This document shows, piece by piece, positions 60,701 to 64,000 of a DNA stretch of 64,000 bases. Below the pieces are notes generated by a model. It was not told the origin of the DNA. It saw only the letters and a list, made by a program, of their open reading frames with translations, and ran no database searches. How positions within the stretch are numbered: position 1 is the stretch's first letter; every line of letters begins with the position of its first letter. Source of the stretch: JAHDHW01 sp963793295 (GTDB lineage: Bacteria > Bacteroidota > Bacteroidia > Chitinophagales > Saprospiraceae); the NCBI GenBank assembly GCA_963793295.1, contig CAWBZX010000042.1, positions 124,001-188,000 on the forward strand. The letters run 5' to 3'. The translations under genes were made by a program, and so were the position numbers.

Positions 60701-63314
60701 CGGTAGCGGTATTTCTAATCAAGAAAATCCTCCTCACGTTTATACTGTACCGGGAATTTTTGATGTCAGTTTGATAGCCAGCTCAACGGCTAATTGCCAT
60801 GATACTTTGTTGATTGAAGACCTCATTGTACTGGAGGGGCCTATTGGATCATTTTACTTTGATATTGATTCCGCTTGTGTTCCTGCCACGATAACTTTTT
60901 ATGGACAATCTGATGATTATTATGATTATATCTGGGATTTTGGAAACGGAGAACTGGATACTGTTTTAAATGTAATTGCCGATACGACGATTCACATCTT
61001 TGAGGATCCAGGAGTCTTTTTTCCAAATCTGATTCTGATAAATTCTACAAATTGCCAAAGAGCCCTTGCTTCTCCTACGCCAATTGTGTTAGAAAGATTA
61101 GATATTGATTTTGTGGTAACAGACACTGTACTTTGTGGAGGTAGCAATGCTTCGTTTTTGAATTTGACAAATTCTACTGAACCGATAAGTTCTATCGAAT
61201 GGTATTTTGAAGGAGGGCAACCAGCTTTTAGCGACGAATTTGAACCTATGGTGAGTTATGGAACAGCGGGTTTGTACGATGTATTATTAATTGTAGACAA
61301 TGGGTTTTGTTTAGATACGCTTTTAAAAGAGAATTATATCAACAATGCACTCGCTCCGCAGGCTATATTCAGCCAATCAGCTGATACAGGTTGCACTCCG
61401 CTAGGCGTGCAATATACAGACCAATCGACCATTGAAAGCGGCTCGATTGAAACATGGAGTTGGGATCTTGGAGATGGAAATACTGCTGATGTTGCAGACC
61501 CTTTCCATGTTTATATGGAAAGTGGGGATATGCCTGTTCAATTAATCGTGACCTCTGACATGGGCTGTCAGGATACAATTACCAACCCAATTTCAATTTA
61601 TTCGTCACCGCAAGTTTTAATGTGGGCTTCAGCCCCTGAAATATGTATCGGGGATTATGTTGATCTGGCTGCCCTGGTGATTGATACCATTGGAATAACC
61701 TTCTCATGGGTTCCGGATAATTCACTTAGTTGTTTGAATTGCTTTTTTCCGGTAGCAAACCCTACCGAAACAACTACATTTTCTTTTATAGCGACTAATG
61801 CTGTAGGCTGTAGTGACACTAGTCAAATTACAGTCAACGTGCTTCCCTACGAAATTCCAATAATAATAATTACTGAAGACACAACCATTTGCTTAGGCGA
61901 ATCAATTCAGCTTACTGTAAGTGGTGGAGATAGTATGTCATCTTATGATTGGGATGAAGGAACAATTGGTTTAAGTTGTTATGAAAATTGCCAAAATCCT
62001 GTTGCCAGTCCATCTGATACTTCAATGTATCTTGTCACCGTAACTAATATGTATGGCTGTGATGCACAAGATTCTGTTCAGATATCGATTATAGATCAAA
62101 GCCAATCTTTTGCAGGTGAAGATGAGGTTATTTGTGAAGGAGATTCCGTTCAGTTAGATTTAACTATTGTTGGAGATCCAACCTGGTTGGTAACAAATGG
62201 ATTGAGTTGTAATAATTGTAGTGATCCGATTGCTTTTCCAGAGTCGACAACAAATTATATTGTTAGTTTAATAACACCGGATTTAGGTTGTGAAATTATA
62301 GATTCTGTTTTGGTTACAGTATTAAATGCTGATAATATTGATGCGGGGAGCGATACGGAAATTTGCGAAGGCGAAACAATTACACTTGTAGGTTTCGGAG
62401 AAGGTTCAATTATCTGGAGTCCTTCCAACTCGTTGAGCAATACAAATATTTTAGATCCTGAAGCTTTTCCTGCTACATCAACAATCTATACTTTAACGCT
62501 TGAAAATGGAAACTGTATTTTGCAGGATTCCGTGTATATTTCAGTAATAGATCAAACTAATATTTCAGGCAACGATTATATAATTTGTTACGGAGATACG
62601 ATCGCATTGGAACCAGTTGGAATAGCTGATACCTATCTTTGGTCTCCATCAGAATCTTTATCCGATCCAACAGTTGAAAACCCTCTGGCTTTTCCCCTCG
62701 AGAATACAACTTATTTATTGGAAGCATCTCAAACGACATGTGCTCCGGATACGGCTACCTCGACAATCATCGTTGAGCCATTACCAAATGTAAACTTGCC
62801 ACAGATTATTCCATTTTTTGAAGGAGTACCTATAGAAATTGAAATAACGTCACTAGATGGAAGAAATTATATTTATTATTGGTCACCGGCAGATAGTTTA
62901 AGTTGTAGTAATTGCTCCAACCCAACTTTTACCTCCTCCATCCCAATGATGCTGGAAGTTTTGGTAATTGATCAGGAAACAGGTTGTGAAATTGTTCTTT
63001 ATACTTTCATGGAATTAATCGATCGATGCAATGGAAATTTAATTTCGGTACCCAATACATTTACACCAAATGGCGATGGGTTTAATGACGAATTAAAATT
63101 GATTTCTAATACCATTACAGAAATAAATACTTTTAGAATATTCAACCGTTGGGGTGGAGTGGTATTCGAAACGAACGATTTTTATGAACCTTGGGATGGA
63201 AAATATGATGGTAAAGATTTGCCCATAGGTGTTTATGTTTATTTTGTTGAAGCTACTTGCAGTACTAACGGCACGAAGTTTTTGAAAAAAGGAGATATCA
63301 CGATTTTAAGGTAG
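57738..63314 (+). CDS. Giant PKD-domain adhesin, copy 3, T9SS type B sorting domain
   Basis: An 1858-residue exported surface protein. The signal peptide MHNLRPLIALLFSIVCTTLYSQ resembles that of copy 1 (MKHLRPVLLTLFSIPVLSSLHSQ), and the mature N terminus (ADFTASSTSGCGSLQVTF) matches copies 1 and 2 closely. Fifteen PKD-like domains and six Ig-like domains follow in the same order, then the type B sorting domain (LISVPNTFTPNGDGFNDELK, FRIFNRWGGVVFETND, ending LKKGDITILR). No terminator was recognised in the 57 bp before the convergent YigZ gene, unlike after copies 1 and 2. Likely a third paralogous cell-surface adhesin; ligand unknown. Confidence 0.94.
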   Translation: MHNLRPLIALLFSIVCTTLYSQVSADFTASSTSGCGSLQVTFFDQSTSSTGQIVSWSWDLGGVNATIQNPGRIFGTPGLYTICLTATDSEGNSDTECKEDFIQVFNLPQPDFTASPTEGCSPLEVIFEDLTTSVDGAIVEWIWGVGGSNGVIIDDGTLPSITNTYFLPDNFSVSLTVFDENNCTNTVTVDDFITVFPQPEILVSYSDSFNCDPPLIVSFSNDNQEPNVNYFWDFGNGEPIFEGPSPPAAVYNEVGQYSITVVAENQNTLCTDTLFFEEIISVGHPVDFSFSQDEGCITTVITFFDESPEPADSIIWNFGDGTTSTVISPAHTYSSPDCYTVSLTRYVDGCATTVSSDNCVDINPLPPVSFININPFGCTVPHTVDFFESTGNVVDAWFWDFGDGATSTSSDTTHTYTDFGVYLVSLTVTDIFGCTNTHVDTVKILELDASMDFLGIEGCSPLSFDLSENSTTVAPIVEWTWWIDTSFSDPNSPLFVSTEENPSFTIVDTGQYDVTLIVTNALGCTDTVVNYGGIAVGMPPIVNFEATPLLSCSGEAIQFTDLSSPFVNEWLWEFGDSTFSTEQNPSHEYNSADTFDVTLTVFHNGCFSTLEITDYIVTILPVGGFSIVRNCDDLNYIEFVDESLGADSIIWDFGLPGNMDTSTLMNPVFTYPDTGCYTVMQTVFNFTTGCFDEETMEICITEPFASFELDQLSGCAPLTINLIDNSFFADQVEWTAPGAIITTVDSINYSLTYNNPGTYSDVHLVITDINGCQDSSDFTQDILVNGITIDFTSIPSGGCSPLNVQFFDNSTSLFGNILSWEWQFGSFIFPTSIPNPAYLFNATGNYDVILTVTDDWGCSQSLTFPEAIHATEPIPFFSGDTLGCTSAFTSFVNESIGESLSYFWDFGDTGTSIDENPMHQYSSEGIFEVCLTITDLYGCSKMYCDNIEIANPVANFELDETYSNCPPLLVNFYNLSTNASQFEWDFGDGSGISNQENPPHVYTVPGIFDVSLIASSTANCHDTLLIEDLIVLEGPIGSFYFDIDSACVPATITFYGQSDDYYDYIWDFGNGELDTVLNVIADTTIHIFEDPGVFFPNLILINSTNCQRALASPTPIVLERLDIDFVVTDTVLCGGSNASFLNLTNSTEPISSIEWYFEGGQPAFSDEFEPMVSYGTAGLYDVLLIVDNGFCLDTLLKENYINNALAPQAIFSQSADTGCTPLGVQYTDQSTIESGSIETWSWDLGDGNTADVADPFHVYMESGDMPVQLIVTSDMGCQDTITNPISIYSSPQVLMWASAPEICIGDYVDLAALVIDTIGITFSWVPDNSLSCLNCFFPVANPTETTTFSFIATNAVGCSDTSQITVNVLPYEIPIIIITEDTTICLGESIQLTVSGGDSMSSYDWDEGTIGLSCYENCQNPVASPSDTSMYLVTVTNMYGCDAQDSVQISIIDQSQSFAGEDEVICEGDSVQLDLTIVGDPTWLVTNGLSCNNCSDPIAFPESTTNYIVSLITPDLGCEIIDSVLVTVLNADNIDAGSDTEICEGETITLVGFGEGSIIWSPSNSLSNTNILDPEAFPATSTIYTLTLENGNCILQDSVYISVIDQTNISGNDYIICYGDTIALEPVGIADTYLWSPSESLSDPTVENPLAFPLENTTYLLEASQTTCAPDTATSTIIVEPLPNVNLPQIIPFFEGVPIEIEITSLDGRNYIYYWSPADSLSCSNCSNPTFTSSIPMMLEVLVIDQETGCEIVLYTFMELIDRCNGNLISVPNTFTPNGDGFNDELKLISNTITEINTFRIFNRWGGVVFETNDFYEPWDGKYDGKDLPIGVYVYFVEATCSTNGTKFLKKGDITILR

Positions 63315-63371
63315 GTTGTAAGTTGAAATTGCTATCTAAATTAAGATCAAGTGGATGCTTCAATCCTGATT

Positions 63372-64000
63372 TTATCTCGTAAAAAGGAATTCAATTTTTA
63401 AACCGGGGATATTCGTTACTTCATCAATTTCTTCAATTCTGATTTTTGAGATCAATGACCTGAGTTGCCTTAACGTTTCTTCCTTTTCGCCTTGTCTAAT
63501 TGCAATTTCCAAATAAGCGGAGTTTCCAAACTCCTGATTACAAATTTCCAGTTTCAGTTTTTTTACAGCGTTCATCACATCGCTCATAAGCGCATAATCA
63601 AAAGAGATTTTGAAAATATCATCTAGCGTTTTTTCAATAATATTTGCTTGTTGCAAAGCATCGAGAGCAGCATTTTTATAAGCGTTGATCAAACCGGAAG
63701 TTCCCAATTTTGTACCACCAAAATAGCGTACCACAATGATTATTATATTAGTTAAACCGAAATGATCTATTTGTCCCAGGATAGGCCGACCGGCAGTGCC
63801 TGATGGTTCACCATCATCGTTTGCGCGAAAATTATTTTTATCCAAACCCAAGCGAAATGCATAACAATAATGCCGGGCTTTAGGGTGTACTTTTTTTACT
63901 TCCAGTAATTTTTCCTGCCAGGCTTCTTCTGTATAAACCGGAAAAGCATAGGCGATAAATTTACTTCCGCGATCTTTAAATTCTCCAGTTGAATCTTTAC
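63372..64000 (-). CDS. YigZ/IMPACT (UPF0029) family protein, 5' end outside window
   Basis: The frame is open from the stop at 63372 to the right window edge: codons before position 63851 read FKDRGSKFIAYAFPV, VKKVHPKARHYCYAFRLG on the minus strand. So the TTG at 63851 is not the start and the N terminus is outside. Family marks are the YigZ N-terminal domain with ANDDGEPSGTAGRPIL, IIIIVVRYFGGTKLGTSGLI, and a C-terminal DUF1949-like domain (KISFDYALMSDVMNAVKKL). YigZ-type proteins have a ribosomal-protein-S5-like fold; biochemical role is not settled (links to translation and IMPACT-type regulation). Confidence 0.92.
   Translation of the reverse strand, partial: KDSTGEFKDRGSKFIAYAFPVYTEEAWQEKLLEVKKVHPKARHYCYAFRLGLDKNNFRANDDGEPSGTAGRPILGQIDHFGLTNIIIIVVRYFGGTKLGTSGLINAYKNAALDALQQANIIEKTLDDIFKISFDYALMSDVMNAVKKLKLEICNQEFGNSAYLEIAIRQGEKEETLRQLRSLISKIRIEEIDEVTNIPGLKIEFLFTR

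Noticed and set aside
45821..63314. CRISPR or simple tandem-repeat explanation for the three-gene repeat region
   Set aside because: The repeats are protein-domain repeats in continuous frames with diverged nucleotide sequence, without fixed-length spacers.

Overview
AT-rich bacterial chromosome from the phylum Bacteroidota, most likely the Saprospirales (Saprospira/Lewinella relatives). Eight genes encode proteins ending in type IX secretion (T9SS) sorting domains: five type A and three giant type B. There is a PorP/SprF-family protein, a PorE-like TPR/PD40/OmpA protein, a long TonB-dependent receptor with a carboxypeptidase-like N-terminal domain, and TAnnTTTG-type promoter elements. No rRNA, tRNA, CRISPR array, intact insertion sequence or prophage was seen. 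The order-level placement is inference from family content.

Layout. 1-1016: tail of a T9SS-exported FG-GAP protein. 1083-7703: housekeeping block with a YggS-like PLP protein, an ABC-2 exporter in one operon with a B3/B4-domain protein, rdgB preceded by a small protein resembling DNA polymerase III psi, ilvE, and an aldo/keto reductase. 8009-16860: TPR hybrid histidine kinase, dapB, the decayed end of an OxyR-like regulator (about 11645-11900), a small exported protein, two fold-type I PLP enzymes of the cysteine desulfurase class, and glmM. 17177-22586: PAP2 phosphatase, ZIP metal transporter, an ECF sigma / anti-sigma-like / DUF4097-like surface protein cluster, a coiled-coil membrane protein and a small lipoprotein. 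22771-30996: CtlX-like hydrolase, TonB-dependent receptor, secreted cupredoxin/lamin-tail-like protein, patatin, phosphoribosyltransferase. 31120-36967: membrane Fe-S protein and CCG-type Fe-S protein separated by two secreted-protein genes (RCC1 and DUF1028), a frameshifted conserved gene and a Spo0M/arrestin-like protein. 37007-42398: TPR lipoprotein, M43-like metalloprotease lipoprotein, SprB/SdrD-B-type T9SS protein, coaE.

The most distinctive region is 42524-63314. A PorP/SprF-family gene is followed 28 bp later by a PorE-like gene broken by a +1 frameshift. Then come three tandem ~1860-residue adhesin-like genes. Each has a signal peptide, 15 PKD-like domains, 6 Ig-like domains and a type B (gliding-motility-associated) sorting domain, in the same order. 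Domains match position by position between paralogs, so the genes arose by whole-gene duplication. By analogy with SprF and SprB, the PorP/SprF protein may be the export or anchoring partner of these adhesins.

Two genes (35911-36391 and 43596-45588) are interrupted by what looks like one extra base each; whether this is biology or assembly error needs read-level evidence. The window closes inside a YigZ/IMPACT-family gene on the minus strand.
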